DNA of 64,000 nucleotides. Source: Cyanobium sp. N.Huapi 1H5. GTDB taxonomy: Bacteria; Cyanobacteriota; Cyanobacteriia; PCC-6307; Cyanobiaceae. The position numbers and the translations under genes are program-made. Where the stretch lies: the NCBI RefSeq assembly GCF_024345535.1, contig NZ_JAGQBH010000005.1, positions 124,001 to 188,000 on the forward strand, in the 5' to 3' direction. The notes beneath the pieces are model-generated. The model did no database searches. It saw only the letters and a list, made by a program, of their open reading frames with translations, and had not been told where the DNA came from. Positions 1 through 9,834 of the stretch are shown in pieces (position 1 is the stretch's first letter; each line of letters starts with the position of its first letter).

Positions 1-541
1 AGATGGCCTGCAGGTCCGTTTCCAGCTCGCTGCGGGTGATGGCGTTGCCGGGGGTCACCGCCATGGCGGCATAGGCCGCCAGCTCGAGGCGCTCACGCTC
101 GGGGTGGTCGGCCAGGCCTTCGATCACCACCTCGCTGATCAGCACCCGGGGTTCGGTGGAGGCCGAAGGGGTGGGGGCCGGGCCCAGGGAGGGCTTGCCC
201 GGCCGGTCGTCGCGGGCAGCGGGGGGGCTGGGCGTGGCGCCGGGGGTGTCGGCCGGTGCCGGTGTGGCCGCGGGGGCCGGGCTTGCGGGGGTGGCTCCGG
301 GGGCGGGCGTCACCGGGGTCGCCCCGGCCGGCGGGGTGGCGTCCGCCGGACCGGCGAAGGGATCGGCGCCGGCCTGGGCCACGGGGCCCGCGGGGGTCTG
401 GCCCTTGCCGGGGGGACTTTCGGCCGCCCGGGCCTGGCCACCGGCCAGCAGCAGGGCCACCAGCAGGGGCAGGGAGGCGGTCGCCGCCCGGGGCGTGACG
501 CTTCGAAGGATGTGGGGCCTGCCGAGGCGAACGCCAATCAT
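1..541 (-). CDS. Omp85/BamA-type outer membrane protein, N-terminal part
   Basis: Outer-membrane beta-barrel assembly or translocation protein of the Omp85 superfamily, cut by the left edge so only about 180 N-terminal residues are visible. From the ATG at 541 the protein opens with a basic segment, a hydrophobic run (ASLPLLVALLLAGG) and an Ala-rich cleavage region, fitting a signal peptide. A Pro/Ala/Thr-rich linker of about 80 residues follows. A POTRA-like start then appears (VLISEVVIEGL, later TPGNAITRSELETDLQAI). The barrel is off-window. It lies just downstream of purC on the same strand, an arrangement I recall from other picocyanobacteria. The POTRA call rests on pattern recognition of one partial repeat. 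Confidence 0.75.
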   Translation of the reverse strand, partial: MIGVRLGRPHILRSVTPRAATASLPLLVALLLAGGQARAAESPPGKGQTPAGPVAQAGADPFAGPADATPPAGATPVTPAPGATPASPAPAATPAPADTPGATPSPPAARDDRPGKPSLGPAPTPSASTEPRVLISEVVIEGLADHPERERLELAAYAAMAVTPGNAITRSELETDLQAI

Positions 542-584
542 GGATGTCGTCTGCAGAGCGGCCAGGCCGCAAATTCCGCTGACC

Positions 585-1343
585 TTACCCGTAGACCCGC
601 GGTTCGGGACAGACCCCTTGGACCCGTTTGAGGACCTCCCCGTAGGCCTCGACAACGCCGCCCAGGTCCTGGCGGAATCGGTCCTTGTCCAGGATCCGCT
701 CCTGGGCATCGCTCACGGCCCGGTTCCAGAGGCGGCAGGTGTCCGGGCTGATCTCGTCCGCCACCACCAGGGCGCCGTCGGCGGTGAACCCCAGTTCGAT
801 CTTGAAATCCACCAGTTCGAGCTCCACCCGGGCGAAAAGATCGCGCAGGGCGTCGTTGACCCGGAAGGCCAGTTCCCGGATCGCCCCCAGCTGGTCGGGC
901 GTGAGCAGTTGCAGACGCTCCAGCCGCGCTTCGCTGAGCAGCGGATCCCCCAGGGCGTCGTCTTTGTAGTACAGGTCGAGCAGGGGCGGCTCCAGGGGGG
1001 TGCCCGCCGGGATCGGCATCTGGCGGCAGAGGGAACCGGCGGCCACGTTCCGCACCACCACCTCCACCGGCACCACCCGCACCGGCCGCACCATCATCCA
1101 GCGGTCCCCCTGCAGGCCCAGGTAGTGGGTGGGCACCCCCAGCCCCTCGAGGTGCTCGAACAGCAGGGCGGAGATGCGGCAGTTCAGGGCCCCTTTGCCG
1201 AGGAGCTGGGCCTTCTTGAGGGCATTGAAGGCCGTGGCGTCGTCCTTGTACTCCACCGCCACCAGATCGTCCTGGTCGGTGGCGTACACCCGCTTCGCCT
1301 TGCCTTCGTAGAGGAGGGGGCCGGTGGCAGGGGAGAGGGTCAT
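585..1343 (-). CDS. purC: Phosphoribosylaminoimidazole-succinocarboxamide synthase
   Basis: SAICAR synthetase ligates aspartate to CAIR with ATP in de novo purine synthesis, in the cytosol. The 252-residue product has the family start ([14 protein letters not shown]), the central [13 protein letters not shown] and the FKIELGF...[11 protein letters not shown] signature that binds substrate and metal. The ATG at 1343 gives the normal family length. It overlaps the stop of the upstream exported-protein gene by four bases (ATGA), so the two are probably translationally coupled. purD lies close by on the opposite strand, so two purine genes flank the exported-protein gene. Confidence 0.97.
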   Translation of the reverse strand: MTLSPATGPLLYEGKAKRVYATDQDDLVAVEYKDDATAFNALKKAQLLGKGALNCRISALLFEHLEGLGVPTHYLGLQGDRWMMVRPVRVVPVEVVVRNVAAGSLCRQMPIPAGTPLEPPLLDLYYKDDALGDPLLSEARLERLQLLTPDQLGAIRELAFRVNDALRDLFARVELELVDFKIELGFTADGALVVADEISPDTCRLWNRAVSDAQERILDKDRFRQDLGGVVEAYGEVLKRVQGVCPEPRVYG

Positions 1344-2590
1344 GGGGCAGGGGAAGGGGTCGGAGCCGGAGCCGGAGTCGGGGCCGGCACAGGCAGGTCG
1401 GCGGCGTGGCCGCCCGGATCCCGGGGGGAGCGCAGCCGGATCTCCAGCTGGCGGGTGCGCGGCGCCGCCGCCGGATCCTCGCGCCGCCAGCGCCATTCGC
1501 CGTAGGCGTCGTCGATGCGCCCGCTGAGCCGCAGGCGGCGGGCCACGGCCCGCTCCGACGGCAGGGCGGCCTGGGTGTCCAGCAGCTCGGCCACCAGGCC
1601 CCAGGCCTTCGCCGCCGCCGCCTGCTCCAGGGCCGCCTCCAGCAGGGCCTCCCGCTGGGATGCCGGCAGCTCCGCCAGCAGCGCCACCGCCTGCTGCAGC
1701 CGCAGGGCGCCGCCCAGGCCGCCCTGGCGGGCCCGGACCAGCAGCTCGCCGCCGACCCGGGGGAAGCCCCTCGATTCCAGGTGCAGGGCCAGCAGCTCCA
1801 GGGCCGAGCGGCTGATCACGGTGCCATCCTCCCGGCGCTGCAGCGGCAGGGCGATGCCATCGAGGGACGTGCCGCTTTCCTTCCGCAGCCGCTCCAGGGC
1901 CAGGGCGGCCCGTCGGTGGTCCAGCCCGGCGGCGGCGGCCCGCCACTGCAGCTGCAGCCACTGGACCCGCTCGGCTCCGGCGGCCGGGCCGTAGCGGTTG
2001 AGCACGTCCATGGCCTCGCTGGGGGCCCGGCAGCTGAGCAGCACGTCGGCGTTGGCCAGCACCACCTCCAGGGGCTGGGGGGCCGGATGCAGCGTCAGCA
2101 GCCGCTGCTGCAGCTGCCGGAGGCGCTCGAGCTGATCGGCCTCGGCGCTCTGGCGGCAGGCCGCGTCAAGCAGTTCGAGATCCCCATCGCGGAGCAGATC
2201 GGCGAATTCCGCGTCCGTGAGGAGCGGCGGCCGCTCCGCTTCGGCCTCGGCCGTGGGTTCCGCCGTGGGCTCCGCCGGCCCGCTGGGGCTGGCCTCAATG
2301 GCGGGGGACGTCACCGCCGCTGGGGCGGCGGGCGCCGGTGCCGCGGAAGGGCGAGGGGCCGCGGCACGGGCTGCCGCCGGCCCGATCTCCGGGAGCAGAC
2401 CCATCAAGGCCAGAACTCCGAGGCCGCCCAGCACCGACCAGCGGCGGCTCCGCCGGGGCGCCGGCGGGCCGGAGGTCGGGCCGGATCCCCTGGGCGGGAC
2501 GGCGGTCGAGGCGGCGGTCGGGGAGAATGGCAAAGGGGAGTGGCAGCAAGGCTGGTGAGGGCGACCGGTGCAGCACCCGTGCCGGCGCAC
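1340..2590 (-). CDS. Exported or membrane-anchored protein of unknown function
   Basis: I do not recognise a named family. The product has a basic N-terminus, one hydrophobic segment ([20 protein letters not shown]), an Ala/Pro/Thr-rich stretch, then about 270 residues rich in Leu/Ala/Glu/Arg helices, compatible with a helical-repeat (TPR-like) periplasmic domain, and a Pro-rich tail. The start is uncertain: no ATG precedes the hydrophobic segment. The GTG at 2590 and the TTG at 2533 are in frame, and neither has a clear ribosome-binding site. The stop overlaps purC by four bases. Co-transcription with purC and an Omp85 gene suggests an envelope role only by location. Confidence 0.6.
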   Translation of the reverse strand: MRRHGCCTGRPHQPCCHSPLPFSPTAASTAVPPRGSGPTSGPPAPRRSRRWSVLGGLGVLALMGLLPEIGPAAARAAAPRPSAAPAPAAPAAVTSPAIEASPSGPAEPTAEPTAEAEAERPPLLTDAEFADLLRDGDLELLDAACRQSAEADQLERLRQLQQRLLTLHPAPQPLEVVLANADVLLSCRAPSEAMDVLNRYGPAAGAERVQWLQLQWRAAAAGLDHRRAALALERLRKESGTSLDGIALPLQRREDGTVISRSALELLALHLESRGFPRVGGELLVRARQGGLGGALRLQQAVALLAELPASQREALLEAALEQAAAAKAWGLVAELLDTQAALPSERAVARRLRLSGRIDDAYGEWRWRREDPAAAPRTRQLEIRLRSPRDPGGHAADLPVPAPTPAPAPTPSPAP

Positions 2591-2643
2591 AACCTAGGGG
2601 AGCTCTCCTCTCCGATCCACCCCCGTTCCGCTCCCCCTCCGCC

Positions 2644-4002
2644 ATGGCCCCGTTGACCGCTTCCGACGCTTCCCCCCCGTCCCCGGTGCCGGCCCGGATC
2701 CTGGTGGTGGGCGGCGGCGGCCGCGAGAACGCCCTGGGCTGGGCCCTGGCGCGCTGCCCGGAGGTGGAGCAGGTGCTGGTGGCCCCCGGCAACGGCGGCA
2801 CCACGGCCCTGGCGGGCTGCGGTCAGCTGGCCATCGCCGAGACCGACCATGGCGCCCTGGCGGCGGCCTGCCAGGCGCACGCCATCGACCTGGTGGTGGT
2901 GGGGCCGGAGGCGCCCCTGGCGGCGGGCCTGGCGGACCGGCTGCGGGCGGAGGGGCTGGCGGTCTTCGGTCCCGGGGCCGACGGGGCCCTGCTGGAGGCC
3001 AGCAAGCGCTGGGCCAAGGATCTGATGCAGGAAGCGGGGGTACCCACGGCGGGCTACTGGGCGGCAACGTCCCGGCAGGAGGCCCTGGAAGCCCTCGAGC
3101 GGCACGGCCGACCCCTGGTGGTGAAGGCCGATGGTCTGGCGGCCGGCAAGGGGGTGACGGTGGCCGACAGCCTCGAGCAGTGCCGCGACGCCATTGAGGA
3201 GGTGTTCGCGGGCCGCTTCCAGAGCACCGCCCCCGGAGAAGCCGCCGCCACCCCCTCCCTGGTGCTGGAGGAGCGCCTGCACGGCCCGGAGGTGTCGGTG
3301 TTCGCCCTCACCGACGGCCGCTCCATGGTGCTGCTGCCTCCGGCCCAGGACCACAAGCGCATCGGTGAGGGGGACACGGGCCCCAACACCGGCGGCATGG
3401 GGGCCTACGCCCCGGCCCGGCTGCTGGATGCGGCGGGGCTGGAGGAGGTGCGCCAGCTGGTGCTGGAGCCGATCCTGGCGGCCCTGCGGGCCCGGGGCAT
3501 CGACTACCGCGGCGTGATCTTCGCCGGCCTGATGCTCACCGAGGCCGGCCTGCGGGTGATCGAATTCAACTGTCGCTTCGGGGATCCGGAGTGCGAGACC
3601 CTGATGCCCCTGCTGGGCCCGGAACTGGCCCGGGTGCTGCTGGCCTGCGCCACCGGCCGCCTGGAGGAGGCGCCGCCCCTGACGATCGAACCGCGCTGCA
3701 GCGCCTGCGTGATCGCCGCCGCCGAGGGCTATCCCGGCGACGTGCGTCGCGGTGATCCGATCCACGGCGACCTGGGGGACGACCCCGATCGGCAACTGTT
3801 CCATGCCGGCAGCCGCCGCACCGAGGCGGGCCCCGTCGTCACGGCGGGCGGCCGGGTGCTGGCGGTGGTGGCCCAAGCCGACGACTTCGACACGGCCTTC
3901 GAGCGGGCCTATGACGGCCTGGGACGGGTGGGTTTCGAGGGCATGGTCTACCGCCGCGACATCGGCCACCAGGTGCGGACCGGACGCCCGGCCCTGCCAT
4001 GA
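2644..4002 (+). CDS. purD: Phosphoribosylamine-glycine ligase (GAR synthetase)
   Basis: ATP-grasp ligase joining glycine to phosphoribosylamine, the second committed step of purine synthesis. The 452-residue product starts [11 protein letters not shown], carries the ATP-grasp lysine region [16 protein letters not shown], the [13 protein letters not shown] segment, the [12 protein letters not shown] signature and [11 protein letters not shown] with metal-binding acidic residues. The ATG at 2644 gives normal length with a short N-terminal extension. The gene is divergent from the exported-protein gene, and its TGA overlaps the ATG of the sensor kinase by four bases, linking purine synthesis and the kinase on one transcript. 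Confidence 0.97.
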   Translation: MAPLTASDASPPSPVPARILVVGGGGRENALGWALARCPEVEQVLVAPGNGGTTALAGCGQLAIAETDHGALAAACQAHAIDLVVVGPEAPLAAGLADRLRAEGLAVFGPGADGALLEASKRWAKDLMQEAGVPTAGYWAATSRQEALEALERHGRPLVVKADGLAAGKGVTVADSLEQCRDAIEEVFAGRFQSTAPGEAAATPSLVLEERLHGPEVSVFALTDGRSMVLLPPAQDHKRIGEGDTGPNTGGMGAYAPARLLDAAGLEEVRQLVLEPILAALRARGIDYRGVIFAGLMLTEAGLRVIEFNCRFGDPECETLMPLLGPELARVLLACATGRLEEAPPLTIEPRCSACVIAAAEGYPGDVRRGDPIHGDLGDDPDRQLFHAGSRRTEAGPVVTAGGRVLAVVAQADDFDTAFERAYDGLGRVGFEGMVYRRDIGHQVRTGRPALP

Positions 4003-6047
4003 CCCGCTCCGCTTCCGGCCCCAGCCTGAGCGGCGGCGAGGCCGCCGATTCCTTCAGCCTCTGGCGGGCGCGGCTGCAGCGCTGGTGGGCGGAGTTCAGC
4101 CTCCAGACCAAGCTGCTGGCGGTCGCCACCCTCGTGGTGAGCCTGCTGATGACGGGCATCACCTTCCTGGCCCTCAATGGCATCCAGCGCGATGCCCGGA
4201 TGAGCGACACCCGCTTTGCCCGGGATCTCGGTCTGCTGCTGTCGGCCAACGTCACCCCCCTGGTGGCGGAGGGCAATGACCGGGAACTGGCCTCGGTGGC
4301 CGAACGCTTCTGGCAGTCCAGCCGCAGCCTCCGCTACATCTTCTTCGCCGATTCCGACGGGGTGATCTACCTCGGCATCCCGATGGGCGGCAGCACCGGC
4401 ATGGGCGAACGCGTGCTCAGCCGACGCCTGGAGCTGCCGGCCGACATCCAGCGCCGCCCCGACAATCCCCTGATCCGCCAGCACCTCACCCCGGACGGCC
4501 AGGTCACCGACGTGTTCGTGCCGATGGTGAGCGACGGCCGCTACCTGGGGGTGGTGGCCCTGGGCATCAACCCCAACGAGACGCTCCTGGCCAGCGCCGC
4601 CCTCACCCGGGAGGTGACGGTGGCGGTGTTCATCTCGATCTGGGTGCTGGTGATCCTGGGCTCGGTGTTCAACGCCCTGACGATCACCCAGCCGGTGAAG
4701 GAGCTGCTGCGAGGGGTGCGATCGATCGCCGGGGGCAATTTCGAGACCCGCATCGCCCTGCCGGTGGGCGGCGAGCTGGGGGAACTGCTCAACGGCTTCA
4801 ACACCATGGCCTCCCAGCTGGAGGTCTACAAGGCGGCCAACATCGAGGAGCTCACCGCCGCCCAGGTGAAGCAGCAGTCGCTGATCGCCACCATGGCCGA
4901 TGGCGCCGTGCTGCTCGACGCCGAGGGCCGTATCGTGCTGGCCAACCCCACCGCCCGCCGTCTGTTCCGCTGGGAGGGCCGCAACCTGGAGGGCAGCGAG
5001 CTGGCCGCCGAACTGCCGGACCGGCTGGCGATGGAGCTGCACGATCCGCTGGAAAGCCTGATCACCAGCGAGCGGGACACCACCGAGGTGCGCTGCAGCT
5101 TCGGTGATCCCCCCCGCACCCTGCGCATCGTGCTCCAGTCGGTGCGGGATGCCAGCGGCGAGAGCCTCAAGGGCATTGCCATGACGATCCAGGACCTGAC
5201 CCGGGAGGTGGAGCTGAATGCCGCCCAGAGCCGCTTCATCAGCAATGTGTCCCACGAGCTGCGCACGCCCCTGTGCAACATCAAGAGCTACGTGGAGACG
5301 CTCCACGACATGGGCGACCTGCTCAGCGCCGAGGAGCAGAAGGAGTTCCTGAGCATCGCCAACGCCGAGACCGACCGCCTCTCGCGCCTGGTCACCGACG
5401 TGCTCGACCTGTCACGGCTGGAGTCCGACCGGGTCTGGCAGCTGGAGCCCATGGACCTGGCCCCGGCGATCGAGCAGACCCTGCGCACCTACCGGCTCAA
5501 CGCCGAGGAGAAGGGGGTGATGCTGCTGTTCGCCGGGGATCAGCACCTGCCTCGGGTGCGGGGCAACTGGGATCTGCTGCTGCAGGTCTTCGACAACCTG
5601 GTGGGCAACGCCCTCAAGTTCACCCGCAGCGGCGGCCAGCTGCTGCTGCGCGCCTACCCCTGGCCCGACCACTGCCCGCTGGATCCCGGCGGTCCGGAGG
5701 CCCATCCCTCCTGCACGCTCACCTCGCGCCTGCCGCGGCTGCGGGTCGAGATCGCCGACACCGGCTGCGGCATCTCCGAGGCCGATCAGGCGCGGATCTT
5801 CGAGCGCTTCTTCCGGGTCGAGAACGCCGTGCACACCGAGGCCGGCACCGGGCTGGGACTCTCGATCGTGCGAGGCATCCTCGAAAAGCACGGCAGCCAG
5901 GCCCGGATGGCCAGCGAGCCCGGTGTGGGCACCACCTTCTGGTTCGACCTGCCCCTGGAGGAGGCCGACGGCGATGAGCTCCGGGTCCAGGCGGAGCGGT
6001 CCGCCTCGATGGCCGACATCGAAGCGGAACGAAGAATCGCCGTCTAG
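3999..6047 (+). CDS. nblS: NblS/Hik33-type membrane sensor histidine kinase
   Basis: Essential cyanobacterial stress sensor (light, nutrient, cold) that feeds the RpaB/SrrA regulators in species studied. The 682-residue protein has TM1 at about 42-62, a periplasmic region, TM2 at about 206-228 (FISIWVLVILGSVFNAL), HAMP, a PAS domain from about 295 (MADGAVLLDAEGRIVLANP), the HisKA phosphoacceptor His419 in NVSHELRTPLCNIKSY, and an ATPase domain with N box (NLVGNALKFT), G1 (ADTGCGISEADQARIFERFF) and G2 (GTGLGLSIVRGIL). It overlaps purD by four bases. The assignment to NblS rather than another hybrid kinase rests on domain order and the distinctive FISNVSHELRTPLCNIKSY sequence. Confidence 0.93.
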   Translation: MTRSASGPSLSGGEAADSFSLWRARLQRWWAEFSLQTKLLAVATLVVSLLMTGITFLALNGIQRDARMSDTRFARDLGLLLSANVTPLVAEGNDRELASVAERFWQSSRSLRYIFFADSDGVIYLGIPMGGSTGMGERVLSRRLELPADIQRRPDNPLIRQHLTPDGQVTDVFVPMVSDGRYLGVVALGINPNETLLASAALTREVTVAVFISIWVLVILGSVFNALTITQPVKELLRGVRSIAGGNFETRIALPVGGELGELLNGFNTMASQLEVYKAANIEELTAAQVKQQSLIATMADGAVLLDAEGRIVLANPTARRLFRWEGRNLEGSELAAELPDRLAMELHDPLESLITSERDTTEVRCSFGDPPRTLRIVLQSVRDASGESLKGIAMTIQDLTREVELNAAQSRFISNVSHELRTPLCNIKSYVETLHDMGDLLSAEEQKEFLSIANAETDRLSRLVTDVLDLSRLESDRVWQLEPMDLAPAIEQTLRTYRLNAEEKGVMLLFAGDQHLPRVRGNWDLLLQVFDNLVGNALKFTRSGGQLLLRAYPWPDHCPLDPGGPEAHPSCTLTSRLPRLRVEIADTGCGISEADQARIFERFFRVENAVHTEAGTGLGLSIVRGILEKHGSQARMASEPGVGTTFWFDLPLEEADGDELRVQAERSASMADIEAERRIAV

Positions 6048-6096
6048 TTCGGGATGGCCTTGACCACGCGGGCGCCCCCGGAGCCCCCGACCGGTT

Positions 6097-7641
6097 TCAG
6101 CTCTCCGCGTCCACGCTGCGCATGATCCGGCCCAGGTCGGCCCGTTCGTCGGTGGTGATGCGGTGGGGAACGCCGCTGATGATGCGCTCGAAATTGGCGA
6201 AGGAATCCTTGATCTCCGGCCCATTGCCGGTGATCACGAATTCCCGGATGCCCTTGTCGTGCCAGGAGCCGCGCATCTTGAACACGTTCAGAGCCCGGGC
6301 CATTTCGCCGCGGATCTCCACATACTGCAGCAGCAGAATGGTGTCGGTGATGGTGGAGATGTGGGAGTCGGTGATCGAATGGCTTCCCATGAACTCCTCG
6401 GAGGTGTTGGTGAAGAAGCCAGCGATCTCCTCCTGTTTGGCATAGCCCGTCACCCCGATCACGAACTGGCGGAAGGCGTTGTGGCTGACACCCCGGGCCA
6501 GGGCGGAGAGGGAATCGATCGCCATCCGGGACGGCTTGAACTGGCTGATCTCCGTCTTGATGATCTGCAGGTGGTCCTCCAGACCGGTGGATTCCGGATA
6601 GGCGCAGATGATCTTGAGCAGGCCGTCCTGCTCCATCTGCTCGAAATCGATCCCCCAGCTGGTGGCGTTGCGCAGCAGCTGGGAGCGGGATTCCTCGTAG
6701 GCGAACAGGATCGCCCGCTCCTTGCTGCGGCAGGCATCCTCCACGAACTTGCTGACCAGCAGCGTCTTGCCGGTACCGGTGGCGCCGGTCGCCAGGATGA
6801 TGGAGTCCTTGAAGAAGCCACCCCCGCACATCTCATCAAGCCGGGGCACGCCGGAGCTGAGCCGCACGTTGGAGGAACGCTGGGTGAGGCGCATCGCCCC
6901 CAGCGGGAAGACGCTGATGCCGTGGCTGCCCATGGTGAAGGGAAACTCCCCCTTCATGTGGGTGGTGCCGCGCAGCTTGAGCACCTCCACCGTGCGCCGC
7001 CGCCGCTCCCCCTCCAGCACGTTGCGCAGGATCACCACGTTGTCGGAGACGAACTCCTCGACGCCGTAGCGGGCGATGGGTCCGTACTCGTCGACACGTT
7101 CGGTGGTCATCACCGTGGTGACGCCGATCTCCTTGAGCCTGGCGATCAGCCGGAAGATCTCGCGCCGCACCACGGAGATGGCGTCGTACTGCTGGAAGAC
7201 GGCGGTGATGGAGTCGATGGCCACCCGCCGCGCCTTGTATTTGCGGATCGCGTAGTGGATCCGCTCGATCAGGCCGGAAAGGTCGAAACTGCCGGACACC
7301 TCCTGACCATCGGGGTCCGGGGAGGCATCGAGGACAAACAGCTTGTTCTGCTCGACCATTTCCTGCAGGTTCCAGCCGAAGCTGGAGGCGTTGCGCAGGA
7401 TGTCGAGGGGCGACTCCTCGAAGGTGACGAAAATCCCGTGCTCGTTGAACTGCCGGATGCCGTTGCAGAGAAAATTCAGGGAAAAGACCGTCTTTCCGGT
7501 TCCCGATGTTCCGCTGATCAGGGTCGATCGGCCGATCGGCAGCCCGCCATGGCAGATGTCATCGAAACCTTCGATCCCCGTGGGGAGTTTCTGCATCTGC
7601 ATTCGATTGGCAGCGGCGTCGTGGTCGTTGGGATCCGGCAT
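6097..7641 (-). CDS. kaiC: Circadian clock ATPase/autokinase KaiC
   Basis: Core hexameric clock protein with two RecA-like domains: CI ATPase and CII autokinase/phosphatase. From the ATG at 7641 it has 514 residues. CI Walker A is GTSGTGKT (44-51) with the Glu pair E75/E76; CII Walker A is GATGTGKT (286-293) with E316/E317. The phosphorylation pair equivalent to S. elongatus Ser431/Thr432 is Ser429/Thr430 in TDSHISTITD. An in-frame GTG at 7737 overlaps the kaiB stop (GTGA) and would add 32 Pro/Ser-rich residues; the ATG is preferred because conserved sequence starts at about residue 18. The gene is convergent with nblS. Confidence 0.97.
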   Translation of the reverse strand: MPDPNDHDAAANRMQMQKLPTGIEGFDDICHGGLPIGRSTLISGTSGTGKTVFSLNFLCNGIRQFNEHGIFVTFEESPLDILRNASSFGWNLQEMVEQNKLFVLDASPDPDGQEVSGSFDLSGLIERIHYAIRKYKARRVAIDSITAVFQQYDAISVVRREIFRLIARLKEIGVTTVMTTERVDEYGPIARYGVEEFVSDNVVILRNVLEGERRRRTVEVLKLRGTTHMKGEFPFTMGSHGISVFPLGAMRLTQRSSNVRLSSGVPRLDEMCGGGFFKDSIILATGATGTGKTLLVSKFVEDACRSKERAILFAYEESRSQLLRNATSWGIDFEQMEQDGLLKIICAYPESTGLEDHLQIIKTEISQFKPSRMAIDSLSALARGVSHNAFRQFVIGVTGYAKQEEIAGFFTNTSEEFMGSHSITDSHISTITDTILLLQYVEIRGEMARALNVFKMRGSWHDKGIREFVITGNGPEIKDSFANFERIISGVPHRITTDERADLGRIMRSVDAES

Positions 7642-7733
7642 CGAAGAGATGGAAGAGCGAGGGGTCGGAAGGAAATCGGGGTTGACGCTGGGATGGCCTG
7701 GCCCGGAAGGCGGCGGCAGGCCTTGATCAGGGC

Positions 7734-8093
7734 TCACGAGGTTTCCGGGGGTGAGGGCACACCGCCGGCTTCCAGATCATCGATGTCGAGCTTGAAATCC
7801 TCGGTGAGCTCTTCGTAGAGGAGATCCAGGCCGATCAGCACCCGGTCGCGGTCGGAAAGATCGCCGATGATCCGCCGCACCGGCGGGGGCAGGATCTTCG
7901 CCAGGGTGGGGGTGGCCAGGATCTTGTCCTCCTCCGCCAGCTGGGGATTCTTGAGCACATCGATCACCTTGAGGGCGTAGACGCCGCGGAATTCGGACTC
8001 GAGGATGTCGCGCAGCGTCTTCAGGGCCCGCATCGAGTTGGGGGTGTTGCCCGCCACGTAGAGCTTGAGGATGTAGGTCTTGCGGAAGGTCAT
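7734..8093 (-). CDS. kaiB: Circadian clock protein KaiB
   Basis: Fold-switching thioredoxin-like clock protein that binds phosphorylated KaiC, sequesters KaiA and signals to the output kinases. The 119-residue product contains the family core ([59 protein letters not shown]). The C-terminus after DLLYEE is acidic and about 15 residues longer than the S. elongatus protein. The ATG at 8093 lies 9 bases after the kaiA stop, so kaiA and kaiB are almost certainly co-transcribed, with kaiC following. Confidence 0.97.
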   Translation of the reverse strand: MTFRKTYILKLYVAGNTPNSMRALKTLRDILESEFRGVYALKVIDVLKNPQLAEEDKILATPTLAKILPPPVRRIIGDLSDRDRVLIGLDLLYEELTEDFKLDIDDLEAGGVPSPPETS

Positions 8094-8102
8094 GGCTGGG
8101 AC

Positions 8103-8951
8103 TCAGGCGGAGGGGCTGGAGGATTCGGCCGCGGCGGCGGGCACGATGGGCAGGTCGGGCGGGATGGAGCGTCGATACATTTCGCAGAGGTGGGCCATGA
8201 CATCGAGGAGGGCGAGTCGGTAGTCCTGGAGAAAATCGTTCTTCTGCCCTTTGAGCAACAGCACCTTTCGAAACTCCTCGATCAGATTCACGTGGATCTC
8301 GACCATCTTTGTGATCGGCAGATCAGCGAAGAAGGCCGTGTTCACGAAGCTTTCGATCGCCTGGTTGGCCGCGGCGGGGTTCTTGAAGTAGCTGATCAGC
8401 AGGTCCCGGTAGGTGCGCCGCAGGGAGTCCAGCAGCTCGTTGCGTTCCTCGGCTTCCAGGTTGCGCAGGAAGCGCGAGGGATCCCGCTTGTAGTAAACGC
8501 CCAGGTAACCGAGCCGTCCGTTGAGCCGGTTCGGCAGTTTCCAGCCGTCGGGGGTGGCCGCCCTGGCTTCGCTGCCGGCCGGCAGGGTGTTGCTGCGCAG
8601 GAAACGGGAGACGGCCGCATCCAAGCTGTAGCTCAGCTGCTCCAGCTGGTCGGGGGGAAGGCGGACCTCCGCATCGTGGAACTTCACCTCGCCGTCCACC
8701 GGGCCGATCAGCACGGCCGGCAGCTCCAGGCCCTGGTCGTGGAGGCTGCCGAAGAAGGTCCCGTCGACGGCGCCCTCCTCCAGCAGGATCCCGTCGAAGT
8801 CCTCGCGGCGCTGCTCCAGCTGCTCGAGCAGGCCGGCGGCGGGATCGGCGGGCACCAGCTGGTAGCGACCGCCCTTGAGCCACTGGCCGCAGGCCTCGGC
8901 CAGGGCCGGGGTCTGGATGAGGGAGAGGATGTTGAGAACCGGTTGGGGCAT
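8103..8951 (-). CDS. kaiA: Circadian clock protein KaiA
   Basis: KaiA stimulates KaiC autophosphorylation by holding the KaiC A-loops exposed. The 282-residue product is full length, like S. elongatus KaiA (284). It has an N-terminal pseudo-receiver domain (residues 1 to about 130) and the C-terminal four-helix KaiC-binding domain (LLDSLRRTYRDLLISYF, NQAIESFVNTAFFADL, MVEIHVNLIEEFRK). Prochlorococcus lacks this gene, so its presence argues for a Cyanobium/Synechococcus-type host with a self-sustained oscillator. The ATG at 8951 is chosen because the open frame upstream is low-complexity and not KaiA-like. Confidence 0.96.
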   Translation of the reverse strand: MPQPVLNILSLIQTPALAEACGQWLKGGRYQLVPADPAAGLLEQLEQRREDFDGILLEEGAVDGTFFGSLHDQGLELPAVLIGPVDGEVKFHDAEVRLPPDQLEQLSYSLDAAVSRFLRSNTLPAGSEARAATPDGWKLPNRLNGRLGYLGVYYKRDPSRFLRNLEAEERNELLDSLRRTYRDLLISYFKNPAAANQAIESFVNTAFFADLPITKMVEIHVNLIEEFRKVLLLKGQKNDFLQDYRLALLDVMAHLCEMYRRSIPPDLPIVPAAAAESSSPSA

Positions 8952-9100
8952 CGACCGCTGCGGCGGGGAGCTCCCCTGGCCGGGCTGATTCTTGACGGAA
9001 GGGAGGCCCGGACGGGAGGATCTTAGTTCTGTCTTTCGATTCCGTGCGCCCAGGCCCAATGGTGGCTTCCTGCCGCCAGCCTGGCCACGCCCCCTGAGCG
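8952..9100. promoter_or_regulatory. Divergent kaiA/rplU intergenic region
   Basis: These 149 bases separate kaiA (minus) from rplU (plus) and must hold promoters for both the clock operon and the ribosomal operon, unless either is driven from inside a neighbour. A TTGACG hexamer occurs at 8992-8997 on the plus strand, but no good -10 sits 16-18 bases after it. I cannot assign promoters with confidence. Confidence 0.35.
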
Positions 9101-9514
9101 ATGACCCAAGCCCCCCTGAAGGAAGCCCCCGAGAAGGAGCCCCTGAGCGCAACCGCCACCGGTGCCCAGGCTGACGCCACCGGCGCCTACGCCATAGTCG
9201 AGGCCTCCGGCCAGCAGTTCTGGCTCCAGCCCGATCGCTACGTCGATCTCGACCGCCTCAACGCCGAGGTCGACAGCACCGTGACCCTGGAGAACGTGCT
9301 CCTGGTGAAGGATGCCTCCGGCACCACCCTGGGTCAGCCCTATGTGACGGGCGCCACGGTGGAGCTCAAGGTGATGGCCCATCGCCGCGGCCAGAAGATC
9401 ATCGTCTACAAGATGCGGCCCAAGAAGAAGACCCGCCGCAAGAACGGCCACCGCCAGGAGCTCACCCGGGTGATGGTCCAGTCGATCAAGGTGGGCGGCA
9501 AGGCGATCGCCTGA
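9101..9514 (+). CDS. rplU: 50S ribosomal protein bL21
   Basis: Large-subunit ribosomal protein binding 23S rRNA. The conserved domain starts at about residue 29 ([20 protein letters not shown]) and runs to the basic tail ([19 protein letters not shown]). The 137-residue product therefore has a 28-residue Glu/Ala/Thr-rich N-terminal extension relative to the roughly 103-residue bacterial protein; no later ATG or GTG would give a canonical start. rpmA follows 53 bases downstream, the usual rplU-rpmA pairing. Confidence 0.96.
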   Translation: MTQAPLKEAPEKEPLSATATGAQADATGAYAIVEASGQQFWLQPDRYVDLDRLNAEVDSTVTLENVLLVKDASGTTLGQPYVTGATVELKVMAHRRGQKIIVYKMRPKKKTRRKNGHRQELTRVMVQSIKVGGKAIA

Positions 9515-9567
9515 TCGGGCCCCCAGCCTCTCTCCCAGTTCCCCCGTTCTCCCTTCTCTGCTCTCCC

Positions 9568-9834
9568 ATGGCCCACAAGAAAGGCACAGGCTCCACCCGC
9601 AACGGCCGCGACTCCAACTCCAAGCGTCTCGGCGTCAAGCGCTATGGCGGTGAGACCGTCAGCGCCGGCTCGATCCTGATCCGCCAGCGCGGCACCTCCG
9701 TGATCCCGGGCGTCAATGTGGGCCGCGGCTCCGACGACACCCTGTTCGCCCTGGTGGATGGCGTCGTCAGCTTCGAATCCATCAAGCGTGGCCTGCGCAA
9801 CCGCAAGCGCATCAACATCGCCGTCGGCGCCTAG
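9568..9834 (+). CDS. rpmA: 50S ribosomal protein bL27
   Basis: Ribosomal protein whose N-terminus reaches the peptidyl transferase centre. The 88-residue product begins directly with the mature family sequence ([19 protein letters not shown]) and has the [19 protein letters not shown] core. It is the second gene of the rplU-rpmA operon. Its TAG stop (9832-9834) lies in a CTAG palindrome that also supplies the stop of the convergent transporter gene. Confidence 0.98.
   Translation: MAHKKGTGSTRNGRDSNSKRLGVKRYGGETVSAGSILIRQRGTSVIPGVNVGRGSDDTLFALVDGVVSFESIKRGLRNRKRINIAVGA

Noticed and set aside
8992-9026. sigma-70 promoter for rplU starting at TTGACG
   Set aside because: The next AT-rich hexamer (TCTTAG) lies 23 bases away, too far for a normal spacer.
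9503-9510. HIP1 (GCGATCGC) enrichment typical of many cyanobacteria
   Set aside because: Only scattered copies noticed (for example 9503, 56178, 60630); no count was run, and the density does not look high.
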